This document shows, one piece after another, positions 8,335-16,737 of a stretch of DNA of 64,000 nt. The stretch spans positions 248,001 through 312,000 of the forward strand of contig CAZSBB010000001.1 in the NCBI GenBank assembly GCA_964605235.1. The letters are read 5' to 3'. The position numbers were made by a program, and so were the translations under genes. Every line of letters begins with the position of its first letter. Within the stretch, counting starts at the first letter, position 1. A model generated the notes under the pieces. The model was not told where the DNA came from. It saw nothing but the letters and a program-made list of their open reading frames with translations, and searched no databases. Source of the DNA: CAZSBB01 sp964605235. Lineage in GTDB: Bacteria > Planctomycetota > Phycisphaerae > Phycisphaerales > Phycisphaeraceae.

Positions 8335-9087
8335 ATGGAATCTACCGTGCTTGTCAAAGCGTTCTGCCTGCTCGAAGCGCTCAGCCGAGGCGCCACCGAG
8401 CACCCGCTGGGACAACTGGCGGGCGAGGTGCACATGGCCAAGCCCACGGCCCATCGCATCCTTGGCTGTCTGGTGGACCTCGGCTATGTCGAAAAACGCG
8501 TGGGCGGGCGCTACCGGTTGACCGGCAAGCTCGGGCAGCTCTCGGCGCCCAGCCGGGAGTCGGAATTGCTCACCGCGGTCGACGCCCCGATGCGCCAGCT
8601 CTACGAGCACACCGGCGAAACGACCAATCTGGGCGTGCTGCGCGGGCCGATGGTCGAATATCTGAAAGTGCTCGAAAGCAACCATCCGCTGCGCCGCGTG
8701 GCGGATGTGGACTCGATGGACCCGTGGTACTGCACCGCGCTGGGGCGATCCATGGTGGCGCTGCTGCCGCGCGATCAGCAGGACGAACTGCTGGCGCAGA
8801 CCACCCTGGAGAAGCGCACCGCCCACACCATCGCCGACGCCCCGGCGCTGCGCCGGCTGCTGTCGCGCATTCGCCGCGACGGCTACGCCATCGAACAAAA
8901 CGAAACCGACATCGGCGTCATGTGCATCGGCGCGCCGATCCTGCGCGAAGGTCGGCCGGTCGGCGCGCTGAGCGTCAGCGTGCCCGCCGCCCGCGCCGAC
9001 GTCCGCCGCAAGCAGGAATTACTGCAGGCCGTGCGCGACGCCACCGCCACCGTTTCACAAGTGCTGACCAAAGGCAAGGGGAAGTAA
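8335..9087 (+). CDS. IclR-family transcriptional regulator
   Basis: A 250-residue regulator with an N-terminal winged helix (about residues 5-65; EALSRGATEHPLGQLAGEV leads into the recognition helix AKPTAHRILGCLVDLGYVEK) and a C-terminal IclR ligand domain (about 75-245, including GRSMVALLP and GYAIEQNETDIGVMCIGAPI). IclR proteins repress or activate catabolic operons in response to a pathway metabolite. I chose the ATG at 8335 rather than the frame opening at 8125, which runs back through the divergent gene. The next gene starts 5 nt after the stop, so the regulator is co-transcribed with the operon it probably controls. Confidence 0.93.
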   Translation: MESTVLVKAFCLLEALSRGATEHPLGQLAGEVHMAKPTAHRILGCLVDLGYVEKRVGGRYRLTGKLGQLSAPSRESELLTAVDAPMRQLYEHTGETTNLGVLRGPMVEYLKVLESNHPLRRVADVDSMDPWYCTALGRSMVALLPRDQQDELLAQTTLEKRTAHTIADAPALRRLLSRIRRDGYAIEQNETDIGVMCIGAPILREGRPVGALSVSVPAARADVRRKQELLQAVRDATATVSQVLTKGKGK

Positions 9088-9091
9088 ATCC

Positions 9092-10375
9092 GTGTTTGAG
9101 ACCACCAAATCCGCCCAGCTCTATGACCGCGCCTGCAAGTCGCTGGCGACCGGCGTGTCCACCGTGTTTCGCCGCGCCGTCACGCCCACCCCGCTGTACA
9201 TGACCCACGGCAACGGCCCGTACTACTACGATGTCGATGGCCACGAACTGCTCGACTACACCTTGGCGTGGGGCCCGCTGATCGTGGGCAACAATCATCC
9301 GCGCCTCAACCAGGCGATCATCGAGCAGGTGCAGCGCGGCTACACCTTCGGCGCGCAGCATGAAGGCGAAATCATGCTCGCCGACAAAATCTGCGCCGCC
9401 TGCCCCGGCGTCGAGCAGGTGATCTTTTCCAACACCGGCACCGAAGCCGTGCAATCCGCGCTGCGGCTGGCGCGGGCGTACACCGGCCGGGAGAAGTTCA
9501 TCAAGTTCGAAGGCCACTACCATGGCTGGCTCAACAACGTGCTGGTGAGCAACACCCCCAAGCCCGAACAGGAAGGCCAGGCGATCCCCGGCGCCGGCGG
9601 GCAGCCGTGGGAGGAATACGCCCACACCGTGGTCGTGCGCTGGAATGATCTGGACGCGCTGCGGGCGGCGTTTGTCGCCCATCCCAATCAGATCGCCTGC
9701 GTGCTCACCGAACCCATTCTCATCAACAGCGGCTCGTGCATGCCGGCCGAGGGTTTCCTCGCGGGCGTGATCGAAATGTGCAAGGAGTTCGGCGCCCTGT
9801 CGGTGTTCGATGAAGTCATCACCGGCTTCCGCATCGCCCTGGGCGGCGGACGCGAGTACTTCCACATTCAGCCGGACCTGTCCACCTACGCCAAGGCGAT
9901 TGCCGGTGGTTTCAGCATGGCGGCCGTGGGCGGGCGCAAGCAGATTTTCAACACCCTCAGCGACGGGCGCACCATTCACGCCGGCACGTACAACGGCAAC
10001 CCCATCTGCACCGCCGCCGCCATCGCCACGCTGGATATTCTCAGCGAACCGGGCACATACCAGCGCATGCACGATCATGGCTACGCCATCCGCCGGGCCA
10101 TTGAAGCGGCAGGCAAGAAATACGCCGTGCCGTTGGTAACCACCGGCGTGGGGTCGGCGTTCAGCGTGCATCTGGGCTTGACCCACCCGCCGCGCCACTA
10201 TGGCGATGTGCGCGGCGCCGACGGCCCGCGCTACAACCGTTTCCGCGCCGCGATGCTCGAGCATCACGTGCAGTTGCTCCCCGCCGGCCGCTGGTACGTC
10301 GGCGCGGTGCACACCGACCGGGAACTGGAAAAAGTGCTGCCCGCGATCGACGCGAGCATCAAAGCCATTGCGTAA
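9092..10375 (+). CDS. Class III PLP aminotransferase (GSA-like)
   Basis: Resembles glutamate-1-semialdehyde aminomutase and related omega-aminotransferases. The 427-residue protein contains SNTGTEAV (113-120), KFEGHYHG, FDEVITGFR (239-247) and the PLP lysine K268 in TYAKAIAGGF. It starts with GTG at 9092, preceded by AAGGGGAAG. A haem-pathway HemL role is unlikely given its place inside an IclR catabolic operon. It more likely acts on an omega-amino or amino-sugar-derived intermediate. It follows iclR by 4 nt and precedes the FAH gene by 76 nt. Confidence 0.88.
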   Translation: MFETTKSAQLYDRACKSLATGVSTVFRRAVTPTPLYMTHGNGPYYYDVDGHELLDYTLAWGPLIVGNNHPRLNQAIIEQVQRGYTFGAQHEGEIMLADKICAACPGVEQVIFSNTGTEAVQSALRLARAYTGREKFIKFEGHYHGWLNNVLVSNTPKPEQEGQAIPGAGGQPWEEYAHTVVVRWNDLDALRAAFVAHPNQIACVLTEPILINSGSCMPAEGFLAGVIEMCKEFGALSVFDEVITGFRIALGGGREYFHIQPDLSTYAKAIAGGFSMAAVGGRKQIFNTLSDGRTIHAGTYNGNPICTAAAIATLDILSEPGTYQRMHDHGYAIRRAIEAAGKKYAVPLVTTGVGSAFSVHLGLTHPPRHYGDVRGADGPRYNRFRAAMLEHHVQLLPAGRWYVGAVHTDRELEKVLPAIDASIKAIA

Positions 10376-10451
10376 AACTGTCCCTTGCCGCCGGGCGCGT
10401 CGCCCTGGCAGTGCGTGACTTCGCTCTCTCTGTTTTGTCAGGATTTCCCGC

Positions 10452-11297
10452 ATGAAACTCATCCGCTTCGGCGCTCCGCGCCAGGAAAAGCCCGGCTTGC
10501 TGCACAACGGTCGGCGCAAGGACTGCTCCGCGCTGTTTTCCGACTGGAACCACGACTTCTTCCAGAACGGCGGGCTGGAGAAACTCGCCCAGGTGGATGC
10601 CGCCCAGCTGCCCGAAGCGCCGGTGGACGCCCGCTGGGGCGCGCCGGTCGCCCGGCCGTACAAAGTCATCTGCATCGGCCTGAACTACTCGGACCACGCC
10701 GCCGAGAGCAACATGCCCATCCCGTCGGAACCCATCGTGTTCTTCAAAGCCACCAACACGGTGGTCGGCCCGTTCGACGAAGTGGTCATTCCGCGCCAAA
10801 GCGTCAAGACCGACTGGGAAGTGGAACTGGCGATCATCATCGGACGCAACGCCAGTTATCTGCCGGATCAGGAAGCCGCCAAGCAGGTGATCGCCGGCTA
10901 CTGCCTGTCCAACGACGTCAGCGAGCGCGCCTTCCAACTCGAGCGCGGCGGGCAATGGGTCAAGGGCAAGAGCTGCGACACCTTCAACCCGCTGGGGCCC
11001 TTCCTCGCCACGCCGGATGAAATTCCCAACGTCAACGACCTGAACATGGCGCTGGACGTCAATGGTCAGCGCATGCAGACCGGCAACACCAGCAACATGA
11101 TTTTCGATGTGTATTACATCGTGCATTACCTCTCGCAGTTCATGACCCTTGAAGCCGGCGATGTCATCACCACCGGCACGCCTCCGGGCGTGGGGCTGGG
11201 CAAGAAGCCGCCGGTCTACCTGAAGGCCGGCGATGTGATGGAACTGCAGGTCGATCATCTGGGCAAACAACGGCAGACCTGCCGCGCGGCCAGGTAG
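10452..11297 (+). CDS. Fumarylacetoacetate hydrolase family protein
   Basis: Divalent-metal C-C hydrolase or decarboxylase acting on 2-keto or 2,4-diketo acids. The 281-residue protein shows GLNYSDHAAE (76-85), FKATNTVVGP and the ligand motif DWEVELAIIIGR (121-132). The C-terminal FITTGTPPGVG-type loop is present as VITTGTPPGVGLGKKP. The length and layout match 2,4-diketo-3-deoxy-L-fuconate hydrolase and ureidoglycolate-lyase-annotated relatives. With an SDR and an amidohydrolase in the same run, a sugar-acid pathway ending in a diketo acid is plausible. AGGATTT precedes the ATG by about 6 nt. Confidence 0.9.
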   Translation: MKLIRFGAPRQEKPGLLHNGRRKDCSALFSDWNHDFFQNGGLEKLAQVDAAQLPEAPVDARWGAPVARPYKVICIGLNYSDHAAESNMPIPSEPIVFFKATNTVVGPFDEVVIPRQSVKTDWEVELAIIIGRNASYLPDQEAAKQVIAGYCLSNDVSERAFQLERGGQWVKGKSCDTFNPLGPFLATPDEIPNVNDLNMALDVNGQRMQTGNTSNMIFDVYYIVHYLSQFMTLEAGDVITTGTPPGVGLGKKPPVYLKAGDVMELQVDHLGKQRQTCRAAR

Positions 11298-11367
11298 CGC
11301 GGCCAGGCTGCGGTCCATTTTTTTCAGGCAAACAACTCCGCCCCGCCCGGCACAAGGATGGTTCTTC

Positions 11368-12033
11368 ATGGCTGGCAAACCTCGCAAAATCACCCTCGAA
11401 ATGGTTCGTCGTCACCTCTACAGCGCGGTGCTGTGCGATGCCCTGGACGGCATCGGCCTGCGCCGGCAGTCGCCCCGCTTGTCCTTCCGACCCATGACCG
11501 GCGTGGATGTGCTGGTGGGCCGCTGCAAGACCACGCTGTGGGCGGATATGGCGTTTGAGGATCCCCATCCCTACGACCTGGAACTCCAGGCCGTCGACAG
11601 CTGCAACCCCGGCGAGGTGTTCATCGCCTCCGCCGCCGGCTCGATGCGCTCGGGCATCTGGGGCGAGCTGCTCTCCACCGCCGCCCGCAATGCCGGCTGC
11701 GTCGGGGCGATCATCGATGGCGCGGTGCGCGACATCCGCAAAATGACCGCCATGAAGTTCCCCGTCTTCGCCCGCGCCACCTGCGTGTATGACAGCCTCA
11801 ACCGCCAGCGCGTGATCGATGTGGACGTGCCGATCACCATTGATGAAGTGCGCTTCAGCCCCGGCGACCTGGTGTTCGCCGATGTGGACGGCGTGGTGGT
11901 GGTGCCGCAGAAAGTGGAGGAGGAAGTCCTCCAGCGGGCGTGGAAGAAAGTGCACGAGGAAAATGTCACCCGCAACGCCATCGCCAAGGGCATGAAAGCC
12001 ACTGCCGCGTATGAAAAATACGGCGTGCTGTGA
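11368..12033 (+). CDS. RraA-family aldolase-like protein
   Basis: Belongs to the RraA/HMG-aldolase fold, whose catalytic members are class II pyruvate aldolases or oxaloacetate decarboxylases. The 221-residue protein has the signature WGELLSTAARNAGCVGAI (98-115) followed by DGAVRD (117-122) with the R-D pair needed for catalysis, so it is likely an enzyme and not an RNase E inhibitor. It would split a 4-hydroxy-2-oxo acid into pyruvate and an aldehyde or keto acid. AAGGA precedes the ATG at 11368. It sits between the FAH hydrolase and the amidohydrolase. Confidence 0.88.
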   Translation: MAGKPRKITLEMVRRHLYSAVLCDALDGIGLRRQSPRLSFRPMTGVDVLVGRCKTTLWADMAFEDPHPYDLELQAVDSCNPGEVFIASAAGSMRSGIWGELLSTAARNAGCVGAIIDGAVRDIRKMTAMKFPVFARATCVYDSLNRQRVIDVDVPITIDEVRFSPGDLVFADVDGVVVVPQKVEEEVLQRAWKKVHEENVTRNAIAKGMKATAAYEKYGVL

Positions 12034-12054
12034 TTCCCTCTGGAAAACCTGCCC

Positions 12055-13023
12055 ATGACCAGCCCCGAGCTGACCTTCGACGTACACACGCACCTGGGCG
12101 CGGACGCTGCGTTCTACCAGCGCGGCTGGTGGCCCTATGCCGCCACCGCGCAAGACCTGCTCCAGCACCTGGACACGCATGGCATCGCCCGCGCCTGCGT
12201 GTTTCCGTTTGTGATCTGCAGCGCGTTCGATGAAGAAGCCTTCGCCCAGCGCGGCGAGATTCGGCTCAAGCCCGGACGCACGCCGTATGACCGGGAGAAT
12301 CGCCTGCTGGTGCAGGAATGTCAGCGTCTGGATAAGCAGCGCCGGCTGCATGTGCTGGCGATGTTCGACTCCAACCGCAACGTCCCGCAGCAGGTGGAAA
12401 ACCTGCTGCCGCTGGCGGATCAGCTCGATGGGTTGAAGGTGCAGGGCACGGTGCCGCAGAGCGCGGTGACGGGCTTGCTGGAAGCCGGGCGCCCGCTCAT
12501 GGAGCTGGCGGCGGCGCGCGACTGGCCGGTGCTGATCCATACGTCCATCGCCGAGAGCGATCCCTGGTCGCAGGTGCGCGATTGCCTGAAAGTCGCCCGG
12601 GCATATCCGACAGTCCGGTTCAATCTGGCGCACTCGCTGCGCTTCGATCACGACAGCCTCAAGCAGGTGCGCGACCTGCCCAATGTGTGGGTCGATTGCT
12701 CGGCGCACCTGATCCACTGCTGGGGCGCGACGGAGAATCTCGGCTTCGTGGCGGCGCCGGCGCGGCGGATTCCCGCGGATTACGCCAACCCCGCCGATGT
12801 GCTGGCGGCGATTCACGACCTGCTGGGCGACCGCTACCTGTGGGGCTCGGACAATCCGTTCATGAGCTGGTGCGAAGACAATTTCGCGGGCATTTTCAGT
12901 TATCCGCAGGAAGTGGCGGCGTTGCGGAGAACCTCCCCGGCGGTGCAGCGCGACATGCTGACGGTGGGGCCGACGCAGTGGTTGTTTGGTCAGCAGACGG
13001 TGCGGGAGGCGAAACATGATTGA
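12055..13023 (+). CDS. Amidohydrolase family (TIM-barrel) protein
   Basis: Amidohydrolase-2 type enzyme, a family of lactonases, decarboxylases and hydrolases. The 322-residue protein keeps the metal and catalytic positions: DVHTHLG with H11 and H13, IHTS with H162, LAHS with H193 and WGSDNP with D266. In sugar-acid operons this family often supplies a lactonase, which would fit the FAH and SDR neighbours. It starts 21 nt after the RraA gene and its end overlaps the SDR start by 8 nt, indicating coupled translation. Confidence 0.88.
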   Translation: MTSPELTFDVHTHLGADAAFYQRGWWPYAATAQDLLQHLDTHGIARACVFPFVICSAFDEEAFAQRGEIRLKPGRTPYDRENRLLVQECQRLDKQRRLHVLAMFDSNRNVPQQVENLLPLADQLDGLKVQGTVPQSAVTGLLEAGRPLMELAAARDWPVLIHTSIAESDPWSQVRDCLKVARAYPTVRFNLAHSLRFDHDSLKQVRDLPNVWVDCSAHLIHCWGATENLGFVAAPARRIPADYANPADVLAAIHDLLGDRYLWGSDNPFMSWCEDNFAGIFSYPQEVAALRRTSPAVQRDMLTVGPTQWLFGQQTVREAKHD

Positions 13024-13819
13024 TCTGCAGGGACACGCGGCCCTGGTGACCGGTTCAAGCAAAGGCGTCGGCCGCTCCATCGCGGAGGCATTCGCCCGCG
13101 CGGGTGCGGACGTGCTGATCCATGGTCGGCAGATGGGCGCCGACGCGCAGGAAGTGTTGACCTGTTGTCAGCAGATGGGTCGGCAGGCGGCGTTCGTCGC
13201 CAGCGATTTGTCGGGGCCGACGGAGCCGGCGGTGGATGAGTTTTTTGCGCGGGCGGTGCAGGCGAATCCCCGTGTGGACATTCTGGTGAACAATGCCGGG
13301 CAGTTTTTCGATCTGCCGTTTCTGGAGATGACCGCCGAGCGCCTGGAGCGCACGCTGCGGCTGAATGTGGCGTCGGTGTATCTGCTGACGCAGCGTTTCG
13401 CGCGCTACTGGGTGGAGCGCGGCATCGCCGGCCGGGTGCTGATGATCGGCTCGATCAACGGCCAACTCGCCGAGCCGGGCTCCACGGCTTACGACACCAG
13501 CAAGGGCGCGCTGGCGATGATGGTCAAAACGCTGGCGGTGGCGCTGGCGCCGCACCACATTCGCGTCAATGGGCTGGCGCCGGGACTCGTGCGCACGCCG
13601 CAGACCAGTTGGATCGAGCGGCGCCCGGAAAGCGCTGCGTGGATCGCCCATCACACGCCCAACGGTCAGATTCCGCACAGCGATGTGTGCGGCAGCGGCG
13701 CGGTGTACCTGTGCTGTGATGACGCGGCACATGTGACCGGCCAGATGCTCACCATCGACGGCGGCATGAGCGCTTGGCAGCAGCCGGATGTGGGGCCGTA
13801 TGTCCGTCAGAGCGAGTGA
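13016..13819 (+). CDS. Short-chain dehydrogenase/reductase
   Basis: Classical NAD(P)-dependent SDR of 267 residues: cofactor loop TGSSKGVG (12-19), NNAG (92-95), and catalytic S146, Y159 and K163 (AYDTSK). It probably oxidises a hydroxyl on the pathway intermediate or reduces a keto acid. I start it at 13016, where the ATG overlaps the amidohydrolase stop by 8 nt; a frame extension to 12986 is inside that gene. It is the last gene of the rightward arm and is followed by a T-rich repeat arm and the convergent lgt gene. Confidence 0.92.
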   Translation: MIDLQGHAALVTGSSKGVGRSIAEAFARAGADVLIHGRQMGADAQEVLTCCQQMGRQAAFVASDLSGPTEPAVDEFFARAVQANPRVDILVNNAGQFFDLPFLEMTAERLERTLRLNVASVYLLTQRFARYWVERGIAGRVLMIGSINGQLAEPGSTAYDTSKGALAMMVKTLAVALAPHHIRVNGLAPGLVRTPQTSWIERRPESAAWIAHHTPNGQIPHSDVCGSGAVYLCCDDAAHVTGQMLTIDGGMSAWQQPDVGPYVRQSE

Positions 13820-13977
13820 TGGATTTGTTGATTTGGTGATTGGGGATTTGTTGATGTGAGTGGAGCCGGGGGCGCGGGGTGTTGTCGGGCGCGGGTTCTA
13901 TTCGTTGTGCTCGCACAGCGACGACTACTACATCAGCAAATCCAAAATCTCCAAATCAACAAATCTCAAATCACACC
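13820..13977. repeat. GATTTGTTGATT inverted repeat pair
   Basis: GGATTTGTTGATTTGGTGAT in the arm at 13821-13860 and CCAAATCAACAAATC in the arm at 13931-13977 are opposite-strand versions of one tract. They flank about 70 nt between the convergent ends of the SDR gene and lgt. Single copies lie at 33261-33300 and 44911-44947. The low GC is unlike the neighbourhood. Confidence 0.6.
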
Positions 13978-14954
13978 GTCTTCCGCCAACCCCCCAGCGG
14001 TTCCACTTTGCGGCGATTGAAAATGAACAGCAGCGCCGCGCCCGCCAGCGCGAGCAGGATGCTCAGCCATTGGCCGCGCGACAAGCCCAGTTGCAGGGCG
14101 ATGCCTTCGTCGGGTTCGCGGAAGAATTCGACGACGATGCGCAGCAGGCCGTAGCACAGGCAGAAGGAGCCGCCGATCATCATCGGTTTGCGCGGCTTGC
14201 GCCACACCCACGCCAGCACGGAAAACAGCACCAGACCTTCGAGCAGCGCTTCGTACAACTGCGAGGGGTGGCGCACGGTCAGATGCGGTTCGAGCACCTG
14301 GATGACCTGTTGATTGCCGGCCTGCACCTGAGTGATGATCCAATCGACATAGGCGCCCCAGCTCTGGCTGACGACGTCGGGCGGCGCGGGCAATTGTTCC
14401 TGCAAACCCATGAGGAAGGCGGGGTCGGCATGGTAAAGCTCCTGGGGAAACTTCACGCCCCAGGGCAGGTCGGCGGGCGCGGGTCGGCCGAACAGTTCGC
14501 CGTTGACGAAGTTCGCCAGTCGGCCGAAGAACAAACCGAGTGGTGCGCCAAACGCGCCCAGGTCCAGCACATGCGCCCAGGGGATGTGTTGCTTGCGCGC
14601 GAACCACCAACTGGCGACGATCAAGCCGATCATCCCGCCGTGGCTCGCCATGCCGCCGCGGTTGGTCGCCAGCAGATCCCAGTAGGGCAGCGTGTCGCTG
14701 AAAGTCCAGAACAGCGCGGGTTGGTAGAACAGCGCGTAGCCGAGTCGCCCCCCCGCCACCACGCCCAGCGCCAGCGTGATGACCAGATCGCTCGCCTGCA
14801 GTGGCTTGAGCGGCGTGACGCCGACCTGCGCGACGCGGCGAACCAGCAGATACGCGATGAAGAATCCCAGCAGATAGCTCAGCCCATACCAGCGGATGGG
14901 GCCGATGGCGTAGGGGTCGATCTTGTGCAGATACATCGCCAGGGACGCGAGCAT
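13971..14954 (-). CDS. lgt: Prolipoprotein diacylglyceryl transferase
   Basis: Inner-membrane enzyme that adds diacylglycerol from phosphatidylglycerol to the lipobox cysteine of prolipoproteins. The 327-residue polytopic protein contains GGRLGYALFY, the catalytic-loop motif RGGMASHGGM with the essential His, the family signature GRLANFVNGELFGR (144-157) and RHPSQLYEA. It is longer than the E. coli protein (291) because of an insert between the signature and RHPSQLYEA (about residues 160-225), probably periplasmic. The ATG at 14954 lies 6 nt after TACACT, so the mRNA is probably leaderless; a GTG 6 nt earlier is the alternative start. Confidence 0.95.
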   Translation of the reverse strand: MLASLAMYLHKIDPYAIGPIRWYGLSYLLGFFIAYLLVRRVAQVGVTPLKPLQASDLVITLALGVVAGGRLGYALFYQPALFWTFSDTLPYWDLLATNRGGMASHGGMIGLIVASWWFARKQHIPWAHVLDLGAFGAPLGLFFGRLANFVNGELFGRPAPADLPWGVKFPQELYHADPAFLMGLQEQLPAPPDVVSQSWGAYVDWIITQVQAGNQQVIQVLEPHLTVRHPSQLYEALLEGLVLFSVLAWVWRKPRKPMMIGGSFCLCYGLLRIVVEFFREPDEGIALQLGLSRGQWLSILLALAGAALLFIFNRRKVEPLGGWRKTV

Positions 14955-14960
14955 GGGCAC

Positions 14961-14966
14961 AGTGTA
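14961..14966 (-). promoter_or_regulatory. -10 element of leaderless lgt
   Basis: On the minus strand TACACT ends 6 nt before the lgt ATG at 14954. It lies in the 39-nt gap after rsmD, so lgt probably has its own promoter. No Shine-Dalgarno sequence is seen. Confidence 0.5.
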
Positions 14967-14993
14967 GCGGGCACGCGAGGGCGGGCGAGTGCA

Positions 14994-15566
14994 TCAGGCG
15001 ACGGGGTACAACCGCAGCACCTGGCCACCCATGGTGAAGGTTTCCGGCGCGGCAAAACCGGGCAGTTCGCCGGGGGCGGCTGCTTCATCGGTGCGCAGGA
15101 CCAACAGCGCCTCGGGCGTCATGATGCTGCGCACCGCGCCCAGCAGCGTGGCGAGGCGCGTCATGCTTTCACTCTCGCGCGCCAGGGCATAGGGCGGATC
15201 GCAGAAGACGAGCTTGACGGGTTGGCGTCCAACCTGATTGAGCCAGCCGCCGGCGAGCACATCGCCGCGCAGGACCTGGCTGTAGTCTTCCAGCCCCAGC
15301 GAAGCGAGGTTGCCTTCGAGCACGGGCCAGACCTTGCGGGATTTTTCGACGAAGGTGCAGAAGTCACTGCCGCGTGAGAGGGCTTCGATGCCCATACTGC
15401 CCGAGCCGGCGAAGAGGTCGAGCACGAAGCCGTCATCGACCAGGCCGCGCACGGTGAGGCGGTCGAAGAGGCTCTGCTTGACCCGATCGGTGATGGGCCG
15501 CGTGGTGTCGTAGCCTTCGGGGGCGTTGAGCTTACGGTGACGGAATTCGCCGGCGATGACGCGCAT
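14994..15566 (-). CDS. rsmD: 16S rRNA (guanine(966)-N2)-methyltransferase
   Basis: SAM-dependent methyltransferase for G966 of 16S rRNA. The 190 residues (198 in E. coli) include MRVIAGEFRHRKL at the start, RPITDRVKQSLFDRL, motif I VLDLFAGSGSMGIEALSRG, and the catalytic CDPPY. The ATG at 15566 gives the canonical MRVIAG start; a TTG two codons earlier is less likely. It follows the kinase gene by 32 nt on the same strand and may be co-transcribed with it. Confidence 0.94.
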   Translation of the reverse strand: MRVIAGEFRHRKLNAPEGYDTTRPITDRVKQSLFDRLTVRGLVDDGFVLDLFAGSGSMGIEALSRGSDFCTFVEKSRKVWPVLEGNLASLGLEDYSQVLRGDVLAGGWLNQVGRQPVKLVFCDPPYALARESESMTRLATLLGAVRSIMTPEALLVLRTDEAAAPGELPGFAAPETFTMGGQVLRLYPVA

Positions 15567-15598
15567 GGGCAATCAAGTGGTTGGGAGCCAGGCAGAGC

Positions 15599-16543
15599 TT
15601 ACTTGGCGAACCACTTCTCCAGATCGTGGCTGCCGGCGTCGGAGCTGTTGGGGTCGGTGGGGATGGAGTCGCTGCGCTTGGAAGGCAGGTCCACGCTCAT
15701 CTGGGCGATCGCCATTTCCAGACGTTCGTAGATGCGGGTCATGGATTCCGGACGCTCGCGCGGCTCCATGGCGATGCAGTTCATCACCAGGCTCGACAAC
15801 GCCGGCGGCACGTCGGAGTTGATCTCCACCGGCGGCGGACAGGCATTGCCCACGCTGGCTTTGCCGGTGTTGATCGCGGCGCCGACCTGCCCGGCCTTGG
15901 GAATCAGCGTCGGCACATGCTTGTTGGTCAGCACGAAGTACATCGACGCGCCGAGGTTGAACACGTCCGTCATGGGCGTGATGTGGTCCCGGCGCACCTG
16001 CTCGGGAGCGATGTAATCGGGCGTGCCCTGGATGCGCTGCTTGCGGGTGCCGATGGGGCAGCTTTGGCCAAAGTCGATGATTTTGACCATGTCCTTGTCG
16101 GTGACCAGGATGTTGTTGGGCTTGATGTCGGCATGGACGTAGCCGGCGCGGTGCATCACGCCCAGGGCGATGGCGGTGTCCTGAAAGATCCGGCACACCT
16201 CGAGCATCGAGCGCGGGCGGCGTTGTTCGAGCGTCTGCCCGAACACCGCTTCCATCACCACCAGCACTTCCGACACGCGGAGAAACTTGCGGTGACGGAT
16301 GAGCTTGTGGCTCTTGCGCAGGCTGGGGTGATTGAACTTCTGGCTGACGTCGTGTTCAAAAATCGCCTGATCGAGAAAGCGCTGGTCGGCGCCGCTGTTG
16401 CGGATGACCCGTTTGAGGGCGAAGGATTTGCCGGTGCGGGTGTCGCGCACGAGATAGATCGTGCTGCGGGCGCCGGTGCCGAGGGTCTCGAGCACCTCGT
16501 AGCCGAAGAGGCTGATACTGGAAGAACTGGTTCCGAGCGCCAT
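15599..16543 (-). CDS. Small Ser/Thr protein kinase
   Basis: Soluble Hanks-type kinase domain (314 residues) without a membrane segment. The glycine loop LGTGARSTIYLV, the lysine K44 in FALKRV, HADIKPNNIL (137-146) and IDFGQ (156-160) are present. The HRD arginine is replaced by Ala (HAD), which usually means activity does not depend on activation-loop phosphorylation. An APE-like motif follows as YIAPEQ. The C-terminal 35 residues are Ser/Asp-rich and end in DLEKWFAK. TACCCT at 16564-16569 (minus strand) may be its promoter. The substrate is unknown. Confidence 0.88.
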   Translation of the reverse strand: MALGTSSSSISLFGYEVLETLGTGARSTIYLVRDTRTGKSFALKRVIRNSGADQRFLDQAIFEHDVSQKFNHPSLRKSHKLIRHRKFLRVSEVLVVMEAVFGQTLEQRRPRSMLEVCRIFQDTAIALGVMHRAGYVHADIKPNNILVTDKDMVKIIDFGQSCPIGTRKQRIQGTPDYIAPEQVRRDHITPMTDVFNLGASMYFVLTNKHVPTLIPKAGQVGAAINTGKASVGNACPPPVEINSDVPPALSSLVMNCIAMEPRERPESMTRIYERLEMAIAQMSVDLPSKRSDSIPTDPNSSDAGSHDLEKWFAK

Positions 16544-16737
16544 ACGGATGCCAGGGGAAGGTCAGGGTATGGAAGGACCGCAGTTGGGGGAACAACGACC
16601 CCAAACGGGCGGCAACGACCGGGCAATGTGATTTAATGTACCGGTAGGCGTGGTCGGCGGCAACCATAACTCGTCGGGACACGATGGGTTAGTATTCGCA
16701 GCGCCAGACCTTCCAACCCCTTGCAAACGGGCGAAAG

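Noticed and set aside
6103..10375. Ectoine degradation cluster (EutC/DoeB/DoeD-like genes)
   Set aside because: OCD-family and class III aminotransferase genes fit superficially, but the ectoine hydrolase is missing and the deacylase lies 50 kb away.
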